A stretch of 56,201 nt of DNA, taken from contig DASRWB010000039.1 in the NCBI GenBank assembly GCA_035654775.1, forward strand, positions 1 to 56,201, in the 5' to 3' direction. Shown one piece after another: positions 18,272 to 25,748 of the stretch; the first letter of the stretch is position 1; each line of letters begins with the position of its first letter. A program made the translations under genes and the position numbers. This DNA is from HKST-UBA85 sp035654775. GTDB lineage: Bacteria; Bacteroidota; Bacteroidia; Flavobacteriales; Flavobacteriaceae. Under the pieces are notes generated by a model. That model was given only the letters and a program-made list of their open reading frames with translations. It did not search any database and was not told the DNA's origin.

Positions 18272-19858
18272 TTAATACTCTGATGTAAAATGGAACTTAA
18301 TAGAAGGGTATTTTTGTTGTGTCATTTGCAGGGAAAAGGCTGAATCTGCCAGAAAAACCAGCTGGTTTTGTTTGTCTTTGGCCAAAAAGCGTTGCTTTAT
18401 TCGAAGGAATTCTTTAAACTCTTCATTTTTAGCGTCTTCGGGCTCAACCCAGCAAGCTTTATGCACATTTAGGTTTTCATAAGAGCATTTGGCACCATAC
18501 TCGTGTTCCAAACGGTACTGAATAACTTCATATTGAAGTGCACCTACGGTTCCAATTATTTTTCTTCCATTTAGTTCCAGGGTAAACAATTGAGCAACAC
18601 CTTCATCCATGAGTTGGTCAATGCCTTTATAGAGTTGCTTGGCCTTCATTGGATCGGCATTGTTGATATACCTGAAATGTTCAGGTGAAAAACTGGGTAT
18701 TCCTTTATAGTTTATAATTTCGCCTTCAGTTAAGGTATCTCCAATTTTAAAATTCCCGGTGTCGTGCAAGCCTACGATGTCTCCGGGATAGGAAACCTCT
18801 ACAATTTCTTTTTTTTCTGCAAAAAAGGCATTTGGACTTGAGAATTTTAATTTCTTGTTTAGTCTTATATGAAGATAAGGCGTATTTTTTTCAAATTTAC
18901 CTGAAACTATTTTTACAAACGCCAATCGGTCTCTGTGATTAGGGTCCATATTGGCATGAATTTTAAAAACAAATCCGGTAAATTTTTCTTCTTCCGGTTT
19001 TACCAGCCTTTCCTCACTTTGTTTGGGTCTGGGTTTTGGAGCTATTTCTACAAAACAATCCAAAAGCTCTCGTACCCCAAAGTTATTCAAGGCAGAACCG
19101 AAAAAAACAGGTTGCAATTTTCCTTCTAAATAAGCTTCGCGGTTAAATGCCGGATATATACCTTCTACTAATTCTAACTCTTCACGTAATTTAGTTGCCG
19201 ATTTTTCACTAATTAAGTTGTCCAACTGTTCATCACTAATGTCTGAGATTTCAATGGTATTTTCAATATCCTTTCGGCTGTTACCGGTAAAAAGATTAAT
19301 GTTTTTTTCCCAAAGGTTATAAATCCCCTTAAAATCATACCCCATACCAATAGGAAAACTTAAAGGCGTTACGGTTAGTCCTAATTTTTGCTCTATTTCA
19401 TCCAGTAAATCAAAGGCATCTTTTCCTTCACGGTCCAACTTGTTTATAAAAACAATCATGGGGATATTTCGCATGCGGCATACTTCAACCAGCTTTTCGG
19501 TTTGTTCCTCAACCCCTTTGGCGACATCTATAACTACAATAACGCTATCTACAGCGGTTAATGTTCTAAAGGTGTCTTCGGCAAAATCCTTATGTCCCGG
19601 AGTGTCCAGAATGTTAATTTTAGTTCCCGAATACTCAAAGGCCAGTACTGAGGTAGCCACTGAAATTCCACGTTGACGCTCTATTTCCATAAAGTCACTG
19701 GTAGCTCCTTTTTTAATCTTATTGCTTTTTACTGCACCGGCTTCCTGAATGGCACCGCCAAAAAGCAATAGCTTTTCGGTTAAGGTTGTTTTACCTGCAT
19801 CCGGATGTGAGATTATTCCAAAGGTTCTTCGTCTGTTTATTTCTTTAATAAAACGCAT
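18272..19858 (-). CDS. prfC: Peptide chain release factor 3
   Basis: A 528-aa translational GTPase that recycles RF1/RF2 after peptide release. It has G1 in HPDAGKTTLTEKLL (about residues 18-31), G3 DTPGHKDF, G4 NKLDREG, and the RF3 C-terminal domain (QLFTLELNGRKIIGTVGALQ is a diagnostic stretch). The length matches bacterial RF3. It is monocistronic and transcribed divergently from idi. Confidence 0.97.
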   Translation of the reverse strand: MRFIKEINRRRTFGIISHPDAGKTTLTEKLLLFGGAIQEAGAVKSNKIKKGATSDFMEIERQRGISVATSVLAFEYSGTKINILDTPGHKDFAEDTFRTLTAVDSVIVVIDVAKGVEEQTEKLVEVCRMRNIPMIVFINKLDREGKDAFDLLDEIEQKLGLTVTPLSFPIGMGYDFKGIYNLWEKNINLFTGNSRKDIENTIEISDISDEQLDNLISEKSATKLREELELVEGIYPAFNREAYLEGKLQPVFFGSALNNFGVRELLDCFVEIAPKPRPKQSEERLVKPEEEKFTGFVFKIHANMDPNHRDRLAFVKIVSGKFEKNTPYLHIRLNKKLKFSSPNAFFAEKKEIVEVSYPGDIVGLHDTGNFKIGDTLTEGEIINYKGIPSFSPEHFRYINNADPMKAKQLYKGIDQLMDEGVAQLFTLELNGRKIIGTVGALQYEVIQYRLEHEYGAKCSYENLNVHKACWVEPEDAKNEEFKEFLRIKQRFLAKDKQNQLVFLADSAFSLQMTQQKYPSIKFHFTSEY

Positions 19859-19976
19859 AGTGAAATTTCAAAAACAGGTGCAAAGATACTACTCTGAACT
19901 TTGATAATAAAATAAAACACCGGCACCTTTTTTCAAATATTAGGATAACATTTAGGTATTTGTTACTTTAGAGTAA

Positions 19977-19984
19977 TAACTTTG
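19977..19984 (+). promoter_or_regulatory. -7 promoter element of idi, close to its start codon
   Basis: TAACTTTG ends 6 nt before the idi ATG at 19991. The usual distance from this element to the transcription start would place the start at or next to the A of ATG, so the mRNA is probably leaderless or nearly so. Confidence 0.55.
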
Positions 19985-19990
19985 TAGGCT

Positions 19991-20518
19991 ATGAAAGAAG
20001 AATATGTAATTTTAGTAGATACAAATGATGAACAGCTTGGGTTAATGCCAAAAATGGAGGCACATAAACTGGCTTTGTTGCACCGGGCATTTTCGGTATT
20101 TGTCTTTAACGCAAATCACGAACTTATGCTTCAGCAGCGAGCTTTGCATAAGTACCATTCACCGGGCTTGTGGACAAATACTTGCTGCAGCCACCAAAGA
20201 GAAGGCGAAACCAATATAGAAGCCGGAAAGCGACGTTTAAAAGAAGAAATGGGTTTTGAAACTGAACTTACAGAGGTTCTTTCTTTTATATACAAAGCCC
20301 CTTTTGATAACGGTTTAACCGAACACGAGTTTGACCATGTGTTACTCGGGCAGTATAACCAAGCACCTGAAATCAATAAAGATGAAGTAGCCGACTGGAA
20401 ATGGATGTCTTTGGAGGCAGTAAAATCAGATATTACATTACATCCCGAAAATTATACCGAATGGTTTAAAATTATATTTGAAAAATTTTACCAACATATT
20501 AATATTCCACAGCAATGA
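19991..20518 (+). CDS. idi: Isopentenyl-diphosphate delta-isomerase, type I
   Basis: Interconverts IPP and DMAPP for isoprenoid synthesis. A 175-aa Nudix-fold protein; NTCCSHQREGETNIEAGKRR holds the catalytic Cys (C65/C66) and a metal His (H69), and the Nudix-like helix RRLKEEMGFE follows. Conserved Glu and Trp residues lie in the C-terminal part (ADWKWM). The stop overlaps the next start (ATGA at 20515-20518), so it is translationally coupled to the queD-like gene. Confidence 0.95.
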   Translation: MKEEYVILVDTNDEQLGLMPKMEAHKLALLHRAFSVFVFNANHELMLQQRALHKYHSPGLWTNTCCSHQREGETNIEAGKRRLKEEMGFETELTEVLSFIYKAPFDNGLTEHEFDHVLLGQYNQAPEINKDEVADWKWMSLEAVKSDITLHPENYTEWFKIIFEKFYQHINIPQQ

Positions 20519-20925
20519 AAGTAACTGTGAGTAGAAAAGCCCATTTTAATGCCGCTCACAGGCTATACCGAAAGGACTGGAGCGATACCAAAAATGCAAA
20601 TGTTTTTGGGCTTTGCAGTAATCCAAACTATCATGGGCACAATTACGAATTGATTGTAAGCGTAACCGGCGATGTCAACCCCGAAACGGGTTTTGTAATA
20701 GACATAAAAGTGCTCAAAGACATCATAAAGACTTATGTTGAAGATGCTTTTGATCATAAGAATTTAAATATTGAGGTAGAAGCCTTTAAAAATCTAAATC
20801 CAACCGCTGAAAACATAGCCATAGTAATCTACAATTTAATAAAACCTCATATTGAAACCCACTTGGAATTGGAAATTACCTTGTATGAAACCCCAAGAAA
20901 TTTTGTAAGTTATAAAGGCGAATAA
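20515..20925 (+). CDS. queD: 6-carboxytetrahydropterin synthase / PTPS family (QueD-like)
   Basis: A 136-aa T-fold enzyme that turns dihydroneopterin triphosphate into a tetrahydropterin, usually for queuosine. Zinc ligands are H15 (AHFNAAHRL), H40 and H42 (NYHGHNYE); C34 is the likely catalytic Cys. It overlaps idi by 4 bp and lies 2 bp from manA, so all three probably form one transcript although the pathways differ. A true 6-pyruvoyl-tetrahydropterin synthase cannot be excluded by sequence reading. Confidence 0.88.
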   Translation: MKVTVSRKAHFNAAHRLYRKDWSDTKNANVFGLCSNPNYHGHNYELIVSVTGDVNPETGFVIDIKVLKDIIKTYVEDAFDHKNLNIEVEAFKNLNPTAENIAIVIYNLIKPHIETHLELEITLYETPRNFVSYKGE

Positions 20926-20927
20926 AA

Positions 20928-21899
20928 ATGAAGTTATATCCTTTAAAATTTTATCCCATACTTAAAGAACGCATTTGGGGCGGAGAAAAATTAAAAACTT
21001 TTTTGAATAAACAAACTGCACTGCCTAATATAGGAGAAAGTTGGGAAATAAGTGATGTGCAAGAAAACACTTCGGTAGTTTCTGCCGGAGATTTAAAAGG
21101 AAAAACCCTTAAAGAGTTGATTGCCATTTATAAGGAAACTCTCGTAGGAAACAAAGTATACCGGCAGTTTGGCAATAATTTTCCTTTGTTGATAAAATTT
21201 ATAGATGCCAAACAAGATTTATCGGTACAATTGCATCCTAATGATACGCTGGCCAAAGCTCGTCACCATTCTTTTGGAAAAACAGAAATGTGGTATATCA
21301 TGCAGGCTGAAAAAGAGGCTGAAATTATAGTAGATTTCAAGAAAGGGACAACCCAAGAAACCTACCTTCAAAATTTAAACCAAAATACCCTGCCAAACAT
21401 CCTCAATTTCGAAAGAGTAAAAGCCGGTGATACTTTTTTTATAGAAGTGGGCAGAGTGCATGCCATAGGCAAAGGTATTCTACTGGCAGAAATTCAACAA
21501 ACAAGCGATATTACCTACCGTATTTACGACTGGGATAGAGTAGATGCAGCCGGAAATTCACGTGAATTGCATACCGATTTGGCCATGGATGCCATTGATT
21601 TTTCAATGCCTGACAATTATAAGGTTGCCTATTCAAAACACCAAAACACTTCAAACCCGATGGTTACTTGCCCGTATTTTACAACACAGTATTTACCGGT
21701 AACCGCTTTGCTGCATAAAGAAAATACCTTCGATTCCTTTTTAATTTATATGTGTGTTGAAGGTTGTGTAAACTTTATTTTTGAAGGGACAAAAACTAAA
21801 GTTAAAACCGGAGAAACAATACTGCTACCGGCAGCCTTAAAACAATTTGAAATTGTTCCGGAACACGCCTCAAAATTACTTGAAATTTACATTCCATAA
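20928..21899 (+). CDS. manA: Mannose-6-phosphate isomerase, class I
   Basis: Converts mannose-6-phosphate and fructose-6-phosphate; supplies GDP-mannose for glycans. A 323-aa cupin protein with the zinc ligands Q101 and H103 (LSVQLHPND), E120 (KTEMWYIM) and H178 (GRVHAIG), close to the family pattern of short bacterial type I enzymes. It is the last gene of the idi-queD-manA unit, followed by a weak terminator. Confidence 0.93.
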   Translation: MKLYPLKFYPILKERIWGGEKLKTFLNKQTALPNIGESWEISDVQENTSVVSAGDLKGKTLKELIAIYKETLVGNKVYRQFGNNFPLLIKFIDAKQDLSVQLHPNDTLAKARHHSFGKTEMWYIMQAEKEAEIIVDFKKGTTQETYLQNLNQNTLPNILNFERVKAGDTFFIEVGRVHAIGKGILLAEIQQTSDITYRIYDWDRVDAAGNSRELHTDLAMDAIDFSMPDNYKVAYSKHQNTSNPMVTCPYFTTQYLPVTALLHKENTFDSFLIYMCVEGCVNFIFEGTKTKVKTGETILLPAALKQFEIVPEHASKLLEIYIP

Positions 21900-21902
21900 A
21901 AA

Positions 21903-21933
21903 AGCCCAAGTATAAAACTCAGGCTCTTTTTTT
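21903..21933 (+). terminator. Terminator after manA (imperfect stem)
   Basis: AGCC..AGT pairs with ACT..GGCT around a short A-rich loop, with two mismatches, flanked by A-rich and T7 runs. It lies directly after the manA stop and between convergent genes, so it may work both ways. Confidence 0.6.
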
Positions 21934-21943
21934 ATGTTGTGCA

Positions 21944-22324
21944 TTAAGATACCAAAGGGTATGATGTGTTTTTTTCAGACAAAGAAAAAGTTAACAACGC
22001 ACTTGCCAGGGTTTCTTGTACTTTAGAATCTTTTTTCTTTTTCGTAACCCATACATTTACAGTGAATTTCTCAGGATGTTTTTTCAATAGTTGAGCCTGT
22101 ACGGTAATTTTGTCTTTGATACATGCATTCTTTTTCATTTTAAAAGTATAGTCAGAAATATCAGGTATGGGTCCCGAATACAGCTCTTTTACAGGATAAG
22201 AAGCTATGGTTTTTATGCGATTAAACAAGATATGAGGAAGCAAATAGCCATTGGCATTGCATATAGATTTGGTAACAATAAATTGTACATTAGTGTGTGC
22301 TGTGGTTGTATATTGGATTGTCAT
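21944..22324 (-). CDS. Hypothetical protein, possible hotdog-fold thioesterase
   Basis: 126 aa with no signal peptide or membrane span. The arrangement CNANGYLLPHILFNRIKTIA, then a middle strand region and a late KFTVNVWVTKK...LASALLTFSL, resembles small hotdog-fold (4HBT-like) acyl-CoA thioesterases, but the catalytic residues are not obvious and the match is by eye only. It is a single gene convergent to manA, followed upstream by a 445-bp noncoding stretch. Treat as hypothetical unless a profile search supports the hotdog idea. Confidence 0.5.
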   Translation of the reverse strand: MTIQYTTTAHTNVQFIVTKSICNANGYLLPHILFNRIKTIASYPVKELYSGPIPDISDYTFKMKKNACIKDKITVQAQLLKKHPEKFTVNVWVTKKKKDSKVQETLASALLTFSLSEKNTSYPLVS

Positions 22325-22770
22325 TTTAGGTTATTTTAGGATAAAACAAAAGCGGAACAGGTTCGGTGTTTTCTTTTTGAAAAGAAATAATATGCATGTG
22401 GAACCACAGGATTGAGCATTTGACATATTTTTTTAGAATAACATTTGGTTTCATAAGCGAAAAAATTAGAAATTAAACAATTAAAAGTAAAAAAGGCGCT
22501 TTAGTTAAAAAGCACCTTTTTGTTATGTATATATTAAAATTTGTAAACTAAATTTTGATAAAGATGCTTTGCTGTAAGTAAAAATGCTTATGCATAACGT
22601 ACCATTGGCATAGTGTAAAGCCATGAGTAAACCTGATGTTATGTTGCATCATTTGTGAAATCATGAGGTAAAACTAAGAAATAAATTTTGCAGCACAATA
22701 ACTTTAAATGAATTATAACATTAAATCTTACTTTTTGCTTAATTTTGTCAAAACTAAAAGTTGAATAATT
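22325..22770. other. 446-bp intergenic stretch with an orphan terminator
   Basis: AT-rich and without a convincing ORF on either strand; the longest candidate on the minus strand is about 33 codons near 22620. It holds an intrinsic terminator at 22490-22521 with no gene upstream of it on either strand, and a likely promoter -7 element TAATTTTG at 22740-22747 for the gene at 22771. A short non-coding transcript ending at the terminator is possible. Confidence 0.55.
22490..22521. terminator. Orphan intrinsic terminator
   Basis: AAAAAGGCGCTTT (22490-22502) pairs with AAAGCACCTTTTT (22509-22521) apart from one C/A mismatch; T-rich on the plus strand and A-rich on the other side, so it may act on either strand. 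No annotated gene ends here. Confidence 0.65.
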
Positions 22771-23040
22771 ATGGCAAATGTAAGAGACCTAAAAAAAGAC
22801 ATTAATTACGTTTTAGGCGATATTATAGAAGCAGTATATATCTGGGAATATTCAAATACAGATAAAGACACCAAGAAAAGTGAAGCAATCATCGATGAGG
22901 CAATAAACACCTTTGATGAACTTATTGCTAAGGTAAACGACAAGTCGGTAAAAGATAAAAAAGCTCATTTTAAATCCATACAAAACGAGCTGGAAACTAA
23001 AGGAAGAGCGCTTATAGACAAAATCAATAAATTGGGCTAA
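22771..23040 (+). CDS. Hypothetical small Lys-rich helical protein
   Basis: 89 aa, cytosolic by appearance, rich in Lys/Asp/Glu with heptad-like spacing of Ile/Leu, so probably helical. The start MANVRDLKKDINYVLGDIIE and the end GRALIDKINKLG look like a conserved Flavobacteriia small protein, but I recognise no named domain. It has its own promoter-like element (TAATTTTG at 22740) and lies 60 bp before the second tRNA-Thr. Confidence 0.7.
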   Translation: MANVRDLKKDINYVLGDIIEAVYIWEYSNTDKDTKKSEAIIDEAINTFDELIAKVNDKSVKDKKAHFKSIQNELETKGRALIDKINKLG

Positions 23041-23058
23041 TTTTATTTTAACAAACAA

Positions 23059-23088
23059 TTGTAAAATAAAATGCAAAACCTATATTTG
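23059..23088 (+). promoter_or_regulatory. Promoter of the second tRNA-Thr
   Basis: TTG at 23059-23061, 19-bp spacer, TATATTTG at 23081-23088, 12 bp before the tRNA 5' end. A near-perfect Bacteroidota consensus promoter, so this tRNA copy should be expressed. Confidence 0.75.
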
Positions 23089-23100
23089 TAAGCATCATGT

Positions 23101-23174
23101 GCCGATGTAGCTCAGCTGGCTAGAGCAGCTGATTTGTAATCAGCAGGTCGTGGGTTCGAGTCCCTCTATCGGCT
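23101..23174 (+). tRNA. tRNA-Thr(UGU), copy 2
   Basis: 74 nt, identical to the copy at 4379-4452 except for one change in the 3' acceptor strand (C to T at 23167), which turns the last acceptor pair into G-U. Anticodon UGU. It has its own promoter and terminator. Its last 16 bases (23159-23174) recur at 23270-23285. Confidence 0.95.
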
Positions 23175-23217
23175 CAGTTTAATACTTCAATTGCATTTTT
23201 GTGGTTGGAGTTTTTTT
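23159..23217. repeat. Direct repeat copy 1: tRNA 3' end plus terminator
   Basis: 59-bp unit starting AGTCCCTCTATCGGCTCAG and ending in a T run. It repeats at 23270-23329 with a 111-bp period; the copies differ by one base in the terminator stem and one inserted T in the loop, plus their last base. Confidence 0.9.
23184..23217 (+). terminator. Terminator of tRNA-Thr copy 2
   Basis: ACTTCAATTGC (23184-23194) pairs with GTGGTTGGAGT (23201-23211) using several G-U pairs; T7 follows. Duplicated at 23295-23328. Confidence 0.7.
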
Positions 23218-23233
23218 ATTTTAAAACACCTTT

Positions 23234-23276
23234 AGGGACGAGAAGTTTATCCTGAGCGAAGCCGAAGGAAGTCCCT
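23234..23276. repeat. REP-like palindromic element
   Basis: 43 bp bounded by perfect 6-bp inverted ends AGGGAC (23234-23239) and GTCCCT (23271-23276), with the inner sequence TCCTGAGCGAAGCCGAAGGA, a kind of short dispersed repeat that I recall from Bacteroidota intergenic regions. Its right end merges into the tRNA-derived repeat copy 2, because the tRNA also contains AGTCCCT. Confidence 0.65.
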
Positions 23277-23329
23277 CTATCGGCTCAGTTTAATACTTCA
23301 ATTGCATTTTTTGTAGTTGGAGTTTTTTA
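23270..23329. repeat. Direct repeat copy 2: tRNA 3' fragment plus terminator
   Basis: Second copy of the 59-bp unit at 23159. It contains the last 16 nt of tRNA-Thr without the rest of the tRNA, and a second terminator at 23295-23328. It abuts the stop codon of the minus-strand lipoprotein gene at 23330. Confidence 0.9.
23295..23328 (+). terminator. Duplicated terminator within repeat copy 2
   Basis: ACTTCAATTGC (23295-23305) pairs with GTAGTTGGAGT (23313-23323) and is followed by T6. It is the second of two tandem terminators after tRNA-Thr. Confidence 0.65.
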
Positions 23330-24019
23330 TTACTTTTTTTCTGAATCTAATGTTTCTTTCAGAAGTTTTCCGTACTTAGAGTTTTTTACTTTTTCAGTTA
23401 AAGAGCTGTAAAGTGTGTCCAGCACTTTAGCAGTAGCATCGGGCATTTCTGACAATGCAATATACGGTGCTACTTCGCTGTCACTATGTGTAACTGCGTA
23501 ATTTAAACTGTAACGGTATTGACTTTTTAAGTAATTGTTGTATGATTGTTGCAGTGAATCTATGGCCAGTGTATCCTTATCAATTTGGGCTTGTAAATGC
23601 TGCTCAATCAGTTCCAGGTTCTTGTTTCGGTAGGCATACATCATTTTTCGATACTCATTGAGCAAGTTTTGTTGTGCTGAACCTTGAATATCGGCATCAT
23701 AAATAAAGTTTTTTAGAGTGGAAGTTAGGGTAGTTGTTCCTTCTGAAGCAAAAAAATCAACCATTGCAGTATCGTTGTCGTTTTTGTTTAATTTAATGAA
23801 GAGAACTTCGGGCTCATCTAAAGAACAGCTAAGCGTAAAATTTGATTTTCCATTTACAACAACTGAATCTAAAGTTTTAAAAACAGAGTCTTTGGCTTGT
23901 AGCAAGTAAACCGTTCCTTTTTTTAATCCTTTGATATTACCGTTTATAAAAACGTTATTTTTTTCAGTAGTACAGGATAGCATACACAAGGCTAAAGTAA
24001 AAATTAGGGTGTTTTTCAT
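23330..24019 (-). CDS. DUF4369-like lipoprotein
   Basis: 229 aa. A lipoprotein signal ends MLSCTTEK, with the lipid-modified Cys at C16. Residues about 20-115 look like DUF4369 (FINGNIKGLKKGTVYLLQAKD, later DSVVVNGKSNFTLSC), a beta-rich domain frequent at the N-terminus of Bacteroidota thiol-disulfide proteins. The C-terminal half is helical and Gln/Asp-rich, and no thioredoxin CxxC is present, so the protein stands as a DUF4369-only lipoprotein. Its stop codon lies at the edge of the tRNA-derived repeat. Confidence 0.78.
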   Translation of the reverse strand: MKNTLIFTLALCMLSCTTEKNNVFINGNIKGLKKGTVYLLQAKDSVFKTLDSVVVNGKSNFTLSCSLDEPEVLFIKLNKNDNDTAMVDFFASEGTTTLTSTLKNFIYDADIQGSAQQNLLNEYRKMMYAYRNKNLELIEQHLQAQIDKDTLAIDSLQQSYNNYLKSQYRYSLNYAVTHSDSEVAPYIALSEMPDATAKVLDTLYSSLTEKVKNSKYGKLLKETLDSEKK

Positions 24020-24081
24020 AACAAATATTAGGCTACTATTTTTTCAGCGTCCAAATATCTAAATTATTTTTTTAAAATGTA

Positions 24082-25347
24082 TTAACCTCCGGAAGCAATT
24101 CGCATCAATTCCGCACAAAGCATGGCACCATACGTTCCTACAACATAACCAAACACAGCAAGCAATGCACCTACAGTGGCTAATGAAGGATGGAAAGCCG
24201 CTGCTACAACCGGAGCTGAGGCTGCACCGCCAACATTGGCCTGACTACCTACAGCCAGGAAAAAGTAAGGAGCTTTAATTAGCTTGGCAATTAAAACCAA
24301 TAAACAAACGTGAATAGCCATCCAAACCAAACCAATCATGATGAGTCCCGGATTTTCAAAAAGTTTACTCAAATCCATTTTCAAGCCAATCGTAGCTACC
24401 AGTATATAAATAAAAATACTTCCTATTTTGCTGGCACCTGCACCTTCATAATTTTTAGCTTTGGTAAAGGAAAGAATTACACCTATTAATGTAGCTAAAG
24501 AAATTAACCAAAAGAATTGACTTCCAAAAGAAGACCACGGACTTTTGGGGTCGCTTACGGCTTCAAAAGTAGTGCTTAAAAAGGAAGAAATTGTATCTGC
24601 ACCAAAATGTGCAACACCTACAGCAACAAAAGCAAAAGCCAAAATAACCATATAATCAGTAAGCGAAGGAACGCGCTTGACTTTTTCAGCAAAATTTTGA
24701 ACTTTAGTTTGTAGTTCGTCAATAGCTGTATTGTCTGCTTTTAACCAACGATCAATTTTTATTTTTTTTCCGATTCCCATAAGTAAAAAGGCCATCCATA
24801 TATTCGCAACTACAATATCTACTAAAACCATACCGCCATATTTATCGGGATTATATTGATAAATTTCTAGCATGGCAGCTTGGTTAGCACCACCACCTAT
24901 CCAACTTCCGGCTAAAGTAGCAAGTCCTCTCCATACTGCATCAAAACCTGCGCCGCCAACAGTTTCCGGGGAAAAGGTGGAAATTAACAAAATAGCCAAA
25001 GGTCCGCCAATAATAATACCCACGGTACCTGTTAGAAACATCACTAACGCGCGCCAGCCTAAATTAAAAACGGCTTTTAAATCTACACTTATGGTTAACA
25101 ATACCAACGAAGCGGGTAAAAGATATCTGCTGGAAACAAAATAGGTTTTAGTGAGTTCAGGTGAGATAATTCCAAAGGAACTAAATATAGAAGGTAGTAA
25201 GTAACACATCAAAAGTCCTGGGACAATTTTGTAAAATTTATTCCAAAAACCGGTTTCTTTAGCTTCAGTATAAAAAACAAATCCCAGACAGAGCATTAAG
25301 ATTCCAAATACAATGGCATCATTTGTTATAAGTGGTGCGTTTTCCAT
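24082..25347 (-). CDS. DUF819 family membrane protein
   Basis: A 421-aa integral membrane protein with about 10-12 hydrophobic spans across its length. Conserved Gly-rich stretches (LAGSWIGGGANQAAM and SQANVGGAASAPVVAAAFHPSL) are typical of the DUF819 family, which is related to the CPA/AT transporter fold. A transport role is likely; the substrate is unknown. It is followed by the DUF4369 lipoprotein 62 bp downstream on the same strand, so the two could be co-transcribed. Confidence 0.85.
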   Translation of the reverse strand: MENAPLITNDAIVFGILMLCLGFVFYTEAKETGFWNKFYKIVPGLLMCYLLPSIFSSFGIISPELTKTYFVSSRYLLPASLVLLTISVDLKAVFNLGWRALVMFLTGTVGIIIGGPLAILLISTFSPETVGGAGFDAVWRGLATLAGSWIGGGANQAAMLEIYQYNPDKYGGMVLVDIVVANIWMAFLLMGIGKKIKIDRWLKADNTAIDELQTKVQNFAEKVKRVPSLTDYMVILAFAFVAVGVAHFGADTISSFLSTTFEAVSDPKSPWSSFGSQFFWLISLATLIGVILSFTKAKNYEGAGASKIGSIFIYILVATIGLKMDLSKLFENPGLIMIGLVWMAIHVCLLVLIAKLIKAPYFFLAVGSQANVGGAASAPVVAAAFHPSLATVGALLAVFGYVVGTYGAMLCAELMRIASGG

Positions 25348-25403
25348 AATTTTAGTTTAGTTTGTCGCAAAATACCAAAATAAAGGGGATTAAAAAAACG
25401 ACT

Positions 25404-25574
25404 CTAGGAATCGTTTTTTTTCTTTTTTGGATTTCGGTTGGCTTCTTTCAAACTTTGCATAAGCATCCATTCTATTTGTCCATTGGTACTTCGAAACTCG
25501 TCGGTAGCCCACTTTTCAATAGCATTGAGCATTTCTTCATTTAATCGTAGTGCGAACGCTTTTTTTTTGGACAT
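25404..25574 (-). CDS. Arc-family ribbon-helix-helix DNA-binding protein (56 aa)
   Basis: A 56-aa protein read from the minus strand, beginning MSKKKAFALRLNEEMLNAIE and ending with a Lys-rich tail. The pattern KAFALRL (ribbon) then two helices with STNGQIEWML matches Arc-type ribbon-helix-helix repressors, which bind DNA as dimers. It starts 2 bp after the DUF4177 stop, as the third gene of an SPFH-DUF4177-Arc operon, and may control that operon through the palindrome at 26625. Too short for most ORF callers, but the start, stop and family pattern fit. Confidence 0.85.
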   Translation of the reverse strand: MSKKKAFALRLNEEMLNAIEKWATDEFRSTNGQIEWMLMQSLKEANRNPKKKKNDS

Positions 25575-25576
25575 TG

Positions 25577-25744
25577 CTATCGGTTTTTGTTACGCTCAAA
25601 AACTAGAAATGAAACACCGTGAGCATGTGGAGTAATAGAATTTAATATCCAACCGTCTCTTGCGTGGCTGTTTAGTATTTCTTCCAGTTTTTTGTGCTTG
25701 TTTCTAAATCCTAAAGATGGAGTTATTACTTTGTATTCTTTCAT
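25577..25744 (-). CDS. DUF4177 domain protein (55 aa)
   Basis: A 55-aa minus-strand ORF beginning MKEYKVITPSLGFRNKHKKL and containing LEEILNSHARDGWILNSI and a final strand GVSFLVFERNK. This is the DUF4177 pattern (a small alpha-beta protein of unknown function, with the motif LN....DGW.L). It starts 4 bp after the SPFH stop and ends 2 bp before the Arc-like gene, so the three genes are tightly coupled. Confidence 0.85.
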   Translation of the reverse strand: MKEYKVITPSLGFRNKHKKLEEILNSHARDGWILNSITPHAHGVSFLVFERNKNR

Positions 25745-25748
25745 GATT

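Noticed and set aside
22570..22680. 33-codon minus-strand ORF in the 22.3-22.8 kb spacer
   Set aside because: No recognisable motif and no good start context; likely chance.
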